From: Sordaria brevicollis
Taxonomy: Eukaryota > Ascomycota > Sordariomycetes > Sordariales > Sordariaceae
NCBI GenBank assembly: GCA_033439795.1
Contig: JAUTDP010000001.1
Span: 5,890,001-5,954,000 of the forward strand
Length of the DNA: 64,000 bases
Direction: 5' to 3'
The notes below the pieces were generated by a model. That model was not told the DNA's origin, ran no database searches, and saw nothing but the letters and a program-made list of their open reading frames with translations. The position numbers were made by a program, and so were the translations under genes. The first letter of the stretch is position 1; the number at the start of each line of letters is the position of its first letter. This document shows positions 1 through 13,642 of this stretch, piece after piece.

Positions 1-1871
1 CGCTTCCTGTTGTTACTCCTTAGGGTAACTTAAGAAGAAAGGGAAGCAGAGGCATGATGAACAGACAAGACAAGGCATGCACTTGCTGGGTGCGGAGCTA
101 TTCTGTTGTCCCGGGCGGCCCAGCCCTCAATCAACACCGCCATGTCCTCCTTCCAGTGTTGTTGTCCTGTCTTGCCTCCCTTTGGTGAACCTGTAAATAT
201 GCAGACGCGGGCCACTTGTGACTGGCTATTGTCTCTCCATTCAGGGCTCACCCAAGTACCGAGGTGAAAGGGAACATGGAATAGAGATATTGTGAAACAT
301 GTCATCTCGATCAAATAAAAGGAAGCAAGACTCACTCGACCGCGGTAATCGTCTTTGTCTGGGACACCTCTGAAGGAAGACAATCGTACTCCTTGAATCC
401 TGTTACTGGTGATCGTTGCTTCTCGCTATCATGGTCGTCGCGGCTCATGGAGAGAGCAGCGGCTCCTTGTGGCCCCCACGTGCAAAACATCAAACTACTA
501 TAGCGAGACATAATGAGCGTCTGTGTTGGAGAATAGCAAAAGCCATTTGCCTCCGATAGTTTATTTAAGATTGGGGAAGATGTAGACCTGGGCGGTAGAC
601 TTACGCTGCTTTGCAATTGATCATCTCGCCTCTTAGACAAGCTATTGGTCCGGTGTATCCTCTACTCTAAACATCCAAACGCACGAGGCCATGATTTAGC
701 ATCACAAATGAGAAGCAGAAGATCACCGTGGGGATAAGCTGAGCCCAATACTATAGGATGTCACACGCCACGCATGCCCATCGATGGTCTCTACGAGGCT
801 TTGGAGTGATACGGGAATCAAGATGACTTACCTCTGCCCAACTTTTGGAGTAAAACACCACGTCAGCTTCTGCGGCCAGCTCAACGAGGCCTAATCGGCC
901 TGGCTTTTCTACCTCGACGCTGACTATGCTGTCTGGCAAAACCTTGCGCAAGTAGCGGATACACTGCAGCGTTGTCTCTGGTATCCGACCCTTTAAACAT
1001 GGTCCGCTTGCGTGTCAACATATGGAAACCTTTGATAAGACATTCGACAAGACCAATAGGGATAACACTTGTTGCCTGAGTAGGAAGCAGGAGACGAAAA
1101 GCGCCCAAGCGATGCGATGCGAAGAAAGGTCCGTAACTGGGTTGTCTGAGCCTACCTCGAAATGCCACCAACAATCTCCCCCAAACTCATCTTGGTTGCC
1201 CCGTGCGCGGACGATGTCATGCACGATCTCGACAAACTCGCTCGTCGTCATCTCGGGAAGGGCACTGTAGTTGACAATAGTCCGACTGCCTGTCGCTTCG
1301 CTGCGGATAATGTAACTGCTGGCAGCTTCATCATGTTGATCGCGATACAGACAGTTACATAAGTCAACCCTGGTATCCGGGGTCACAACTCTGGACAGAG
1401 ACTGAGAGCAAGCAGCAGGGGGCTCAAAGGATGACTCGATTGTTTTGGTGGCGGACGACCCAACACGAGGCAAGACAGAAACCAGGTGTAACTTTAGACG
1501 GCGCCGTCGCTCCTCTTGTGTTTGTTCTTGTTGTTGCGATAGTGGTGGTGTAACAGCGGTAACATTCTTTGAGGAGAGCAGCTGCTGGAGAACCTCTGCT
1601 GTATTGGGACAGTTGCCCCCGCGTCTCACCTGCAAAGCCGTTGCTCGTAGCTTGGAGTCTTCTTCGGGGAACTGGGGCACACTACAGGCAAGCCGTGGCA
1701 TCTTGAGTGTGAGCACAGAACTGTATAGAATCAAGGGCTGGGGTACCGGTATAGCAGGGGACATGCACATTCCGACCCTGGTAGTGTGGCCAGCACCAAA
1801 TCAACAACACGAGAGACTCACGTTAAAATTGTGTCCAAGTAACACGCCCCCACTAAAATGAGGCCCTTCAT
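1..1871 (-). CDS. PfkB-family sugar kinase, ketohexokinase-like (3' end beyond window)
   Basis: Partial gene running off the left edge. Exons 1871-1822, 1681-1156, 990-832, 666-605 and 497-336 join in phase; the next intron starts at 335 and does not clearly close inside the window. The start is fixed by MKGLILVGACYLDTILT, which matches the ribokinase/ketohexokinase N-terminus and is followed by VPQFPEEDSKLRA and RRGGNCPNT, the substrate-side motif of the family. Later exons carry GSRTIV, WWHFEGRIPETT, SVEVEKPGR and FCTWGPQGAAAL. The catalytic GAGD segment should follow TAV at the end of the fifth exon and is not seen. Family members phosphorylate sugars in the cytosol; the exact substrate cannot be told. 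The family call is firm. Intactness of the gene is unknown because the active-site exon lies outside or is missing. Confidence 0.82.
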
Positions 1872-3535
1872 TGTGTCTTGTTTCTCTGTCTCTCTTGCTG
1901 GCTTGAAGTGAGGGCCAAAGTAAGGGATTCTGTATGTCTGAGGCCTACACTATGGACCGTCCTGTTTGAGGTAACGGTACTACCATGGGCGTCAACCTCG
2001 GAGCCGGCCGGCCGTCTGGGCTCCCTTGCTGACCTGTCTGTTATGATGCAAAAGTCAAGTAGACCTAAAGACGGAAGTTGGGGGACAGTATTGGTAGTAG
2101 ACGGTGGGGAGGGGAGGCTCGGAGGATGACTTGGTTGGGTTTCGTAGCTTTCGTCCGTAATAAACTGTGAGCGAGTATCCGCCTGGCGTGAAATGGTTTG
2201 ACAGCCACCATGGAAGACGAGACAGTCTGAAATGATACGTCTGTATGTATGTACCTACCTCTATGCAACGTTCATGTGGGTAGTACCTAGCGGGTGGGTG
2301 TGTTTGGGATGGATGTTCGAGACCTCTGGATCCGAAGAAGGAAGGCTTGTAAGAAGAAGGAAAGAAACGAAGCACGAACAGCCAAGCATGAGAGCACTTT
2401 CATGCGCAGAAAAAGAACAGGAAGCTGCAAGCAAGGAAGTGTCCGGGTAGGGGGGTGGTACTTTGTAACTTCCACTTGAGCCGCGTTAGAACCAAACTGG
2501 AACCCCCCAAGTGCCTTGCACTTGCCATGCTAGTGGTGAGATGGGCGACACTGTAGACCACCTCCAGACCGGCTTGTGAGCGTGGAAAGTGCGTTCGGCT
2601 AGGCGGATGTTCCATGGCTAGAGGACAATGGCAGCTTCCTGTCTCCGCGGCGAGCGGCTTAGGGATCATAGGTATGTGATGTGCAATGCGCGTGGATTGC
2701 TTCGGTTCCATCCTCATCATTGATGTGATTGATGACGGTCTTGACCCGTGGATGCCATGGCAGCTCCTTTCAAGGACCGAGATTGTCGAAACAGTGCGGC
2801 AGGAACATTGGAGCTGATGCAGTCTATGCAGCCGTCACTCTCACAGACTACCTAGGTAGGTAGCTGGGCAGGTTGGCATGGCCTCTTCGTGCTCGTGCTC
2901 GTGTCGATGGAAGGGACCATCGGTTGGAAAGAATCACCCGCGTTCCGGAACACCACGCTAGGCAGTGGAAGGTACTGGAGAAGTGTCCCACCACGAGCTT
3001 GGTAGACTTGGTTTGCATGTCCAGAGCTGTCCGTTATAACGGAGGGGCGGGGCCTCATTGTGAGGGAGGAGTGAGTGGTTGGCTGCTGTGACGGTGGCTC
3101 AAGCGTGGTGGTTATCGACACGGAGCCTATCACCCTTCGTCGACAACTTTGATATTCTAGCTGCATGAGGTCTGTCCGTCGCGGACCCCGGTTAAGATTT
3201 TGCCTGGATTGGCACACCGCAACCATCATGAACCTCACTCTGTGAAGTTGTTGGTGTTTTGTAGCTGTTTGCTTGCGATGCCTGTGCGAATGAGCCAAGA
3301 GCTGAATGAGCCTATATCGGGGGCAGTTCCACAAGTTTCCCCTCCTCCAAATCCATCTTGTCTCCAACTTTTGACCCCTCCACACCCGTGGGATAACCGT
3401 CCGTCATACGGTTCAGTTTACTCGGTTCGCCGAATTGATGCCGAGTAAAATACTTCAATAGATCAATTTCGTGCTTCGGACTTGCCATTTGGACAAATTT
3501 GGATGATCGAACCGGGACAGCTGTGCACGCAGAAA
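1872..3535. other. Intergenic region between kinase gene and RIP element
   Basis: This is the upstream side of the kinase gene, about 1.66 kb of normal base composition. The short open frames on both strands have no recognisable motif, no consistent splice structure and mutually overlapping alternatives. A cluster of CCTA/GGTAGG motifs lies near 2850-2870, as is common in Sordariales non-coding DNA. I see no RNA gene. Confidence 0.6.
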
Positions 3536-3580
3536 CCATGGCGCGCCACCCTACCTGTAAAAAATGACCTTGGGTATGAT
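3536..3580 (+). repeat. Left terminal inverted repeat of the 12 kb element
   Basis: Begins CCATGGCGCGCCACCC, continues with CTGTAAAAAATGA and ends GGGTATGAT. It matches the reverse complement of 15490-15534 at all but about seven aligned positions, with one single-base gap on each side. It lies exactly where GC-normal sequence gives way to the AT-rich block. Confidence 0.85.
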
Positions 3581-6500
3581 TTTACACTTGTAAGTTATTT
3601 TGATTTGAAACTTATCCATGGATTAGTTCCACTTCAAATTCGTAGACTGTAAAAATTGATTATTTATATAGTAGGTCAGTTTGGTGTGAAAAGACGGTTA
3701 ATTACAAATAATTCGATGTTAATATTATTCAAATTTGGAAATATTATATAACCACCTTTATTTCCCCGTTAATAAATTAGCTTTTATCTAATATATTCCC
3801 AATACTTATATTTCCTTTAATTATAAAATCTATTTTTTGGCTAAGAATAGATTTTATTCGCCTAATTGTCTTAATTTACGATTGATTAGCGCTAGAGAGT
3901 TGAATTTGGACGGAAATTTAATTATAAAAAATAATCGATTTTATTCTAATTATTATTCGTATTTATAAGCTTATTTAACTGAATATATTTCTCTTTTACT
4001 AGAGGCTTTTATTAGAAAGTATATTTATAAGGTTAAAATAATCGTTATTATAAAGCGGTCTAATATGTAAAGGGAATATTTTATTATTCGAAATATAATT
4101 AATCGGAAAATAATCTAATTTGTATAAATATATTTCTCCCCTCAAAAATTATTTTAATATTAAATAAATATTTTACTTAAATGAATTTTTTTATAGTAAG
4201 AGTATTTTAATTAGGAGAAATAAATTGGTTTGGAAATGCGAGGTGTAAGTAAATATAGTATTAATTATAAAATTTATTTAGGCTATTAATTCCTACGGTT
4301 AGGAATTTAGCGCCCTATTAAGCGCTGTCCTATTTAAAAGTACGGACTATAATTTAGGTAGGTTAATATTTAAGTAGGGCGGTATTTAGCGGGGCGTTAA
4401 ATTCTTAGCCGCGGGAATATTTACCGGTTTTTTCTTCCTTCTTCCCGTTTCCAATTCTAAGCCGCCGATTAACTACTTTATTAACCTTTACGACTATTAT
4501 TATTATTCGATTTTATATAATTGCGTATACGGGATTTATAAATAGTAATTAATAGATTATAATAATTCGAAACCCGTTTACGAATTGGATTTTAAATAGG
4601 TATTTTCACTTTAATTTTAATTTAATATCGAAAAATTGTAGGAAGACGGAGGTTAAATACCTAAAACCCGTATTAATTTAATTATAATTATAAAATTAAG
4701 GGGTATTAATATTTATACGAGGTATTAACCTATAGAATTTCTACGACGGGATGGATTTAAATATAAAATTTATTAATATTACGGATTACTTTTACGAACG
4801 AGAGAAATAATATAGCGGAGTAATATATTTAATAGAAAATGGAGAATGTACGTAATTTATTAAAAGCCGATAGTATAAGCGATTTTTAAGGTTAGAGCGA
4901 ATTGGAATTATTCCCGGTTATAATTGTAAAATTTTAATTAGTGGTTAAACGGTAGGGGGATAAGGGCTCGATATACTTTTTAATTTAAATAAATATAAAT
5001 ATAAAAATTAAATAGTCGGGAATATTAAGCGACGAATATTTATATATTTAACGATGCGTTAATTTTATTTAATAGCGAGTAGGGGAATAAAGGCTAGTAG
5101 ATTTTAAATGAACTATTTAATAAATTTTATAGTTAATTTAATTATTATAAAATTAGATATTAAAAAGTTTATTAAGCTTTTATAAATATTCGAGGTAACG
5201 AGTTTATTAGGAGGTTAATAACGGCGGGGAATCGGGAGCGGAAGTTTAGAAATAGCGAAATACGAGAGGAATTATAAAATTTAAAGTATTAGTATTATAT
5301 AATTAACCGGGAGAAAGGGACGGGGTATACTTTACTTTTAATAATTTTACTTTATAATATAATTATTTAATTAATAATTTTACCGTTAATATAGGGTATT
5401 TTTAAGAAATTTATTTAACGGTAGTAATATTTCTTAATATATATACGAATGAAGTCGAGGAGTGTATAAAAGTAGTAAATTTTGAAGGGAATTATAAATC
5501 TTATTATTAAATTATAATAGCGTTTAAAGGGGAGTTGGTCTTTCGGAATATAGCCGTTAGAAGTATAAATATAATTATAATCGGAGGAGTATTTTCGAAT
5601 TTAGTAGCGGCGTATCGCAATATAGGGCTTTTATAGTATTTCTATTTATAACGCCGCTAAGTACCCTTAGGATATTAAAAGCGGAGGGATTATTTTTCCC
5701 GAGGTTTATATAATATAGAAGCGTTCGGTAAACGGTTAAATAATTCGAGATGTAAGATTTCGTAGGTTAATATTGGGTGGTTGAAGTTGATGAATTTTAT
5801 AGTTAAAGTTGTTGAAGTAAGGTAGAAATTTCAAAATTGAAAAGTGCGGTATATTTAAGGTTATATACCGGGGTGGCGTTTATAAGTATAGGAAGGTGCG
5901 CGGGTTTATTCTTATTATTTAGTGGGATTTCCAATATAATTTAACCTTAGAAGGTAGTATACGGGTAGGATAAGAATTAAATTCGGAACGACCTTTTTTT
6001 TATTTTAAGTATAAAAAAATATATATTTAGTATAGTTCGCGTAGTAAATATTTTACCTATAAAATATATAATAGTATTATAAAACGCCAAATTTTATAAT
6101 TATAATTATATATTATATAGTTTTATTATATATTAAATATAGTAAATATTATATATAATATATATAAAGTTTCCTTTTATTCGAATAATTATTTAGACTT
6201 AATTAGTTCTAATATTCGGTAACCTAATAATCTTCCTTTTTAATATTATTTTATATAATGGGCACTTAAGTATAAATTCGTAAATAGGGTATTTAGTCCG
6301 AGGCTTTATAATTATTATTATTGTAAATATATATATTTTATAGGTTTATTTGTAGGTAAAGATGCCGTTTAACCGAATAATAGAGGTATTTATACGGTCG
6401 TTATTAAGGATATAGATGAAGTTATTAATTGTAAAAGTTCGTTTTATAGATCGCTTCCTATTATTATGGTAATTAGTATAATATTATTTACCTTCCCCTA

Positions 6501-9500
6501 ATTCTTCTCCGGTATTTCTATTTATTAATACGTAAAGGATAATTTTTTTGCCTATTTAAGTTTTTTATTACCCTAAAAGATGTACCCCCTATTATAATTT
6601 TATTTAAAGGCGTAATGGAAGCGTATTATAAAGTCCGAATTTGTAAACTCTTATTATAATTCTAGAATTAATAATAAAGGATCCTATTGGTATACGATTT
6701 AATTAGGATTAAATTTATAAAGAATTAATAGGCTAAAATAGGCGGGGTTAGGCCGGACTTTAAGTAACGATACTTCTATATTATTTTTCGTATAAGTATA
6801 AAATTTATTACCGCCGAAGTACGGATTATAAATTCTTGCGAATTTTGGATATAATTTTTTAATCGATTAGAATCCTTTATATATATTGGGATATAAATAT
6901 TCGAAGTATCTGGCGAATATAAATAACGTTGAGCGTTATTCGTTCGACCGTTTAATAAATATTAAAGTTGCGTTATAATAGTTAATAGTAGTAATATTTT
7001 ATATAAATTCCTTATTAGAGGCAAGACGTTAATCGCGTATTATATAAATGGGTTAGGGGAGTGGGGAAAAAATATAACTTATTTATATTTATCTTCTCTT
7101 TAAAATATAAGTACTAATCGGTATAATCCGTATTCGCTAATAATATTATTTAAATAAAGATTAAAATAGACGTTCGGTAAGTTTTATCTTCTATATAATT
7201 TATCTCCACTCTCTTTTATTATAATAGGTGCTCGTTGTATTATTCGGCTTCTAATAAACGCGGCCGTACCGGGTATAGTTAGGGTAGTAACGGTATTTTT
7301 TAATACCGTTTCTATCGGTATAAAGCTTATAAATACCTTCGCTTTTTGCTTAAGAGAATTGGCCCTAGATGTTGAAGTCTTTCTATTCGATGCCTTACTC
7401 TTTTTACCCTCGCTAAGAATATAATATAGATATTGGAAAGCGCGCCTCCTAATAAAAATTTTATAATTAAATTATTTTTAAATTAGCGCTATATTACGGA
7501 TAAATATAATTAGAATAAATTATACGAACTTCCAATATATTAGAATAAATTATTCTCTAATAATAAATATTCGCGGTATATATCCTTATACAATTAAATT
7601 TATAATATTAAAGAATTAGGGGCCGGAATTAATAAGAATAGTCCGGAATTCCGATTTAATATAATAGATTATAAACTATAATAATAATAAAAGTGGTAAA
7701 AGAATAATTAAACGAATATACTCCTTTATTTAGAAGGATTTATTATACGTTTTTAAATTCTAAATTCTCTATTAACCCGGTAGAAATTATATTTCCTAAA
7801 AGATAAAGGAAACCTCTATCCGAATTATATTTTTAATTAAAAAGCTATTCGATTTATTATCGAATATATATTCGACTATAATGCGAATAAAGTTTGCGAA
7901 TTCTAAATGTGTTATATTTCCGGGTCGGGTTTAAATATAATCTAGCGCTAGAAAAAGGTTTAATAGGTTTTCAAAAAGTCGTATATTTAAATAAATACCG
8001 AAAAACTTTTTTGCATTCTCCTATTAAATCGGATTTAAACGCGAATATATATACCGATAATTATTAATATATTAATAATAATACCTCCTATTTTATATAA
8101 TATCGAAGTAAAAATCTAACCGGTTATTATTAATAATAAAGTAGTACCTATATAGTTAATTAATTTAATAGGATTTATATCCTATTAGCTTTTATTAGGA
8201 TATTATATCACCAACGAAGTAAATTACGAAATTATAGACGAAATAGCGCTATTAATTAATTATAATTTATATACCCTTATCGAACCTAGTAAAATATATT
8301 AAATATTAAAAAATATTAGCTAAATTAAAATTAATTGGATTAAATATAATAGGGAATATCCTTTCTCTTCGGGTTCGTAACTATTCTTCAAAAAAAAGAG
8401 CCGTAATATAAATACTTATAATTGAAATATAGTTATTACTATATAGATTAAAGCCGTTAATAAATATACTCTATAATAGGGAAATGTAGCGTTAATTACT
8501 CGTTATAACGAAGTTCTCTTCGAAGTATTAACGACCCTATTACTTTAATTTAAATTCTATTTTATATAGTAATAATAAGCGGACTGGCCGGTACCTCTAT
8601 TTTTCCTAATTAAAAATATATTTAATAACGAAAAGGCTGTAATTTCGAATAGGTTGTGATTTAGTGGGGTTAAAACCGTAATTTATATTAATATTAAGAA
8701 TTCTAGATATTATATATACTAATATCACCGAAATGTTGTATCCTTCGATTAGAACGAATTTTGATATATTGGAGTTGTTAATGGCTTTAGTTAATATTAT
8801 TTTTATTATCCTAATAGTAATTTGTATATTTAGCGGTAACGAAGAGCGTTGGTATAGTTATTGGATAAATAGAATTGGTATTTGCGGAGTTCCGTTCCTA
8901 GTATTTAGATTATAATATTGAACCTTTCTAAGATAAAGAGTTAATTCCGTTAGTTCGTTATACTAATTATTATATAAATACGTATTCTTATTATACCGGA
9001 ATATAATAAAATCGGAAGGGAAAATTGGTTTTCCGTCGTAATAAGTAAAAAAAAGACCGCTTATAATCCTTATACTTTCCTTTTACTACCTCGTATATTA
9101 TAGGTTATTAACGGGGTTATTTATAATTTATATTATACTAATATATAATTTATTAAATAATTTATTAGAATTTAAGAGCGTTTAGATAATATTTTCTAAA
9201 TCGAAAATATAAATAACCTTTTTATATCGATTAATCTTATTAAATAGGATAATTCTATTTAATTAAATAGTTGCCTTTTATAAAATATTAAAGGGAATAG
9301 CGCGGTTAAATCTATTAATTAGGGTATCTTTCCGGCGTAGAAATATACGGATTTCGTTTAAGTATTTTAAAATTTAAAAGACTTTACGTAAATATAAATA
9401 AACCGAACGGAATATATTATACTTTTTAATTTATAACGAAATATTTAATTCGAAATTTAATAAATTAAACGCAATTAGATAGTAATAAATAGGTAAAGTA

Positions 9501-11310
9501 AGGTTATCTATAATTAGTAAATTTTAATTTAATATATTTAAAATTGAGGGTATTTCCGGGGGTTGAGGTTATAACTGGGTTTGAAATTATAATTACGTAT
9601 TATTAGGGTCTTTAAAATTAACGTCCTCGGTAGCGGCGGTATCGTTATTAGATCGAAGATAATTAAAAATAAAGTTAAGTAATAGAGGCGGATTATCTTC
9701 TACTTCTATTTATTCGTCTTAGATTCTACTATATATTTCGCCCTTAATTTTTTATTTAATTCGTACCTCGCTTTCTAATATATTGTAATTATTTACTTTA
9801 TTAATAATATTTCTTTAGAGCGTAGGCGTCGACGAATTTACAATTTCGATCAATGCTTTTGGTTTATTATTTATATTACCCCTACTATAATAATCGTTTA
9901 TAAATTATTCTTAGATACGTTAAGTTATAAAGACAGGATTTAAAAGAGATTATAAATTTTGTAATTATAGAGTTTTTAGTATTTAATTTTTTTATAATTA
10001 TTGGTTTAAGTTTAACAATAAAGGTCGTTTTTTTATTTATTAGCGTTTACGAAATTGGTTAAAGTCGGAAGTTATTAGGGCCTTACGCTTTAGAATATTA
10101 AAGCTACTATTATTAAATTATATATTTATTTATATTATCCGATTATAAAACGCGACGCTTTAATATAGAGGCGCGTTGCAATAAGGGGATGAATAAATAG
10201 CCGAAGTTTTAATATTAATAGGAAAAACGAAAATAGAATAGATTAAATATATTTAGAGTTTTAAGACCGAATAAGGACGGGATTCGGGCTATAGCGGTAA
10301 CCTTATATGGGGTAGTAGGGTAGGAGATATAAGTCTAGAATCTAATCCTATTACCCTCCCTATTTAATTTAAATTCCCGGACCCGGCCTTTCTCCCTTTT
10401 ATAACCCTTTTACTGCGTTAATTTAATATTTTTTTTTCGATATTAATTATATCGCGTTTTCTTTTTTTTATAATAATAAATTTTATAAATTAAAATTATT
10501 TTAATTCTCGAATTAGGAAACGGTTCTACTCCTCTCCTTTTTCTAAATATTATACCCTATTAATAATATAATTTACGATTATTTTAATACCGTTGCCTAC
10601 TATTTTATATATTTATTTTTATTTTATTTTAGAAAGCCTATTTATAATTCCCCTTCTAATATTTCTAATTAATAATATCCGCCGAAGAAGCGAATAATAC
10701 ACCGCCGGTTAATTAACTAGATTAAATTTAATTTACTTTATTATTATAACCCTAAATTCAACCCCGGATTTAATCCGATATAACCGGAGAGTAATTTACT
10801 ATAATTACGGAAGGAAGCCGTACCTTCCTAAAGAATAATTATAATAAAGTAATCTTAGAAATAGGGGTAAATATATTATCCGCCGTAAATTTTTTTAAAT
10901 AATTGGTAATAAGGGACGCCGATTTAATCTTTTAAAAACGTAGAATTAATATCGGTTTTATAGGAAATAATAGCCAATAATATTAATAATTTAAATATTA
11001 ATATTTTTATTAATAATACCGGTATAAAAAAGCGTAAATATACGTATAAATTACTATAAACTTAGCGTAAATTAATTAAAGAGCGGATAAGGTTATACGA
11101 ATATTAAATATAAATTACCTTCCTTTAAATATTAGACGAATCGGCCGAAAAAGATTTAATAAAGTTCAATTTCGGGGATTTAACGGGCGTTAAAGTAGAA
11201 AAAATTAAAATTTATACCGCCGAGAAGATTAATAATAACGTCGTTAATTAACGAAACCGTACCGTTAATAATTTAATCGTAAATATTTTTTAATTTCTTA
11301 ATTATAAAAT

Positions 11311-11700
11311 CCTATTAATATTATAAAGGATTATATTAAAGACTATTCGAATAAAACCCCTATATTCGTAGAAATAATATCGGCTAAAATTATTATAAAT
11401 AAATTTAAAAGGGAATATTCGAATATATACTTTATTAAAATTTTTAACTTTTATAAAAACTATTTCGATATCCGGAATAATTTAATTACTATTAAAAAGT
11501 AATATAAAAGTAAATATTTTAATATAATTATAAAAAATTATTAGATAAATACTAATAATAAGGATTTATTTAATATTATTCGTCGAATTCGGGTACTTTA
11601 CTAAATAATATATTAATTAATTAAATTTAGGCGACGAACGTACTTACAATTAGAACGCTCCTACCCGAAATTAGTTAATTAATAAATAGAAGACGGTTAT
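11311..11700 (+). pseudogene. RIP-degraded coding relic A inside the 12 kb element
   Basis: One plus-strand frame stays readable for about 130 codons. Every stop in it is TAA or TAG, as expected if CAA or CAG codons were mutated by RIP. Runs such as KFKREYSN, IFNFYKNYFDIRNN and NNKDLFNIIRRIRVLY look like soluble protein with mixed charge rather than random AT-rich translation. I do not recognise the family. Loss of TGA stops follows automatically from RIP, so an open frame alone is weak evidence; the residue mix is the better argument. Confidence 0.4.
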
Positions 11701-13642
11701 AAAGTATAAAGAATAATAAGCCTATTAATTCAATTATAACGAAATCGCGGAAATCTTTAAAACGGGGAAAAAGAATACCGCAAAGAAATAAAAGGTAATA
11801 TATACCGATATTAACGATAATAAATATTTTTATATCCCGTTAAATAACGAAGCCCCTAATCCCGGAATTACCGGCTCCGGTCCGGGTTCTATTACTATTA
11901 TTTAAATTTTATTTTCTTTTTTTTTTATATATTATTTTTTAATATAAATTGGAAAGAATATAATAAGGACGGAATTTACCAAATATAGCGTTAAAAATAT
12001 TAATAGGAGATAGATATAATGTATTTATAGTATTTATATAACGGATTTCGATAATATTATTACTAAATTCAAATTATATATCGAAAATAAATAATTAACG
12101 TAATAAGATATATAAACTATAAATAAACTTTTTTCTTTAATATCCTTTTATATAAATAATTGTAAAAGCTTCTATTAATTTTTAGTCTTAATTTACCGGC
12201 CAAAGTCCTTTAACGAAAAGGGGAGATAAATAGAGCTTTACGATATTAATATTAATATACCCGGGGTTAATTGAATTTATAATTATATATTATATTTATA
12301 CGTTTATAAAAGCGAATTAATTATAAAATAAAAATACGAATAAGTTATAACCTTTAATATTATTATTATTTACTATATAAATAATAGGTTCGAATAAGAA
12401 GGAAATATAGAAATTTAGGTTATAATATTAGATTATATAGAAGCGTAAATTTTATAATTAAAGTATTAAAAACCCTAACCCTTATTCCTTAATATAGAAC
12501 GTTATAATAGCTTTACCCCGCTACCCTATTATAATTTACTAAAGTTGTACCTTATTACTACGAATTCTAATTTTATTCCCCTTTAATCCCCTCTATATAA
12601 CCTTACTATAAATACTATTACTATTACCGTTGTAACTATTATCCTATCGATAATATAAGACCGTGCCGGTCGATATTATTTCCTTTATTTATTCTTTATT
12701 CGTTTTATTTATTTTAAATTTCTATTTACGTCAAGGAGAAGGGTATTAATATATATTAATTCCCCCTTTAAAAAAATTTTACAATCCTCTTCTATTTTTA
12801 CGCTCTAATAACCTTCAATTTCCAATTAAATCGATCCCGCGCCTCCTCGTCGGTATAAATTACTCCTTTATATATTATCGTTATACTCGAACACTATACC
12901 GACGATTAATATTATTTTTATTTTTACTTTATTATTTTCTCAATATATATAATAAATTCCAAGCGATCGCTTTACTATAATTTTACTTCGTTAACGTTAA
13001 TTAATATTCGTACTTAACGTTATATTTTAGAATATATTACTCGCTAAAAATTAAATACTATATAATTAAGTATTCTATATTAATTTAAAAAAATAATACG
13101 AAAAGGACTAACGCTATAGATTTAATAATCCTCCTATTCCTATTTAAAAAGGGCCGCTACTTTATTTTTTTATTAATTCTTTAATAAAGTACGAAAAAAA
13201 ATCCGAAGAAGAAATAGATTAAACGAAGATAACTAAATATTAGAAGCGTTAAAAAGAGGTTTACCCTAAAGCGGTATAATTAACGTACGCGTTCGTATAT
13301 AATATACGTATATTAATTAGAAATTAACTTTTCCCGACCGGTATAAAACTTAAAGTAAAATAGAAATTTTATTTATTTATTTTATTAACGGAAAATAATA
13401 AAATTAATAAATAAGAGGTTAAAAATTCCGAAGAAGAGAAAATAATTATTAAAAAATATAATGCAATTAAAAAGGTTATTATTACTATTATTAAAGTAAT
13501 TCCTAAATATAAAATTACAAAATAGTTTAAAAAAGTACTAGCCGCTAAAAATAAAACCCCGTTCACTTATTTACTAATTTTTTTTATAATTAGAAAATTA
13601 ATAATAAGAATAGAACTTCGTACTTTCTATTTATTAACGATT

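Noticed and set aside
30..383. Minus-strand frame containing AARDNRIAP where the kinase GAGDTFIAG motif would be expected
   Set aside because: The resemblance is only four or five residues, lacks the catalytic Gly-Ala-Gly-Asp order, and the frame does not join to the previous exon through a convincing acceptor.
2852..3385. Minus-strand frame of 177 codons beside the element
   Set aside because: Composition is irregular, with no domain, no splice logic and no conserved motif; it overlaps equally plausible frames on the plus strand.
8733..8915. Hydrophobic 60-codon frame in the RIP block
   Set aside because: AT-rich DNA translates into Ile/Leu/Phe and mimics membrane proteins; there is no supporting context.
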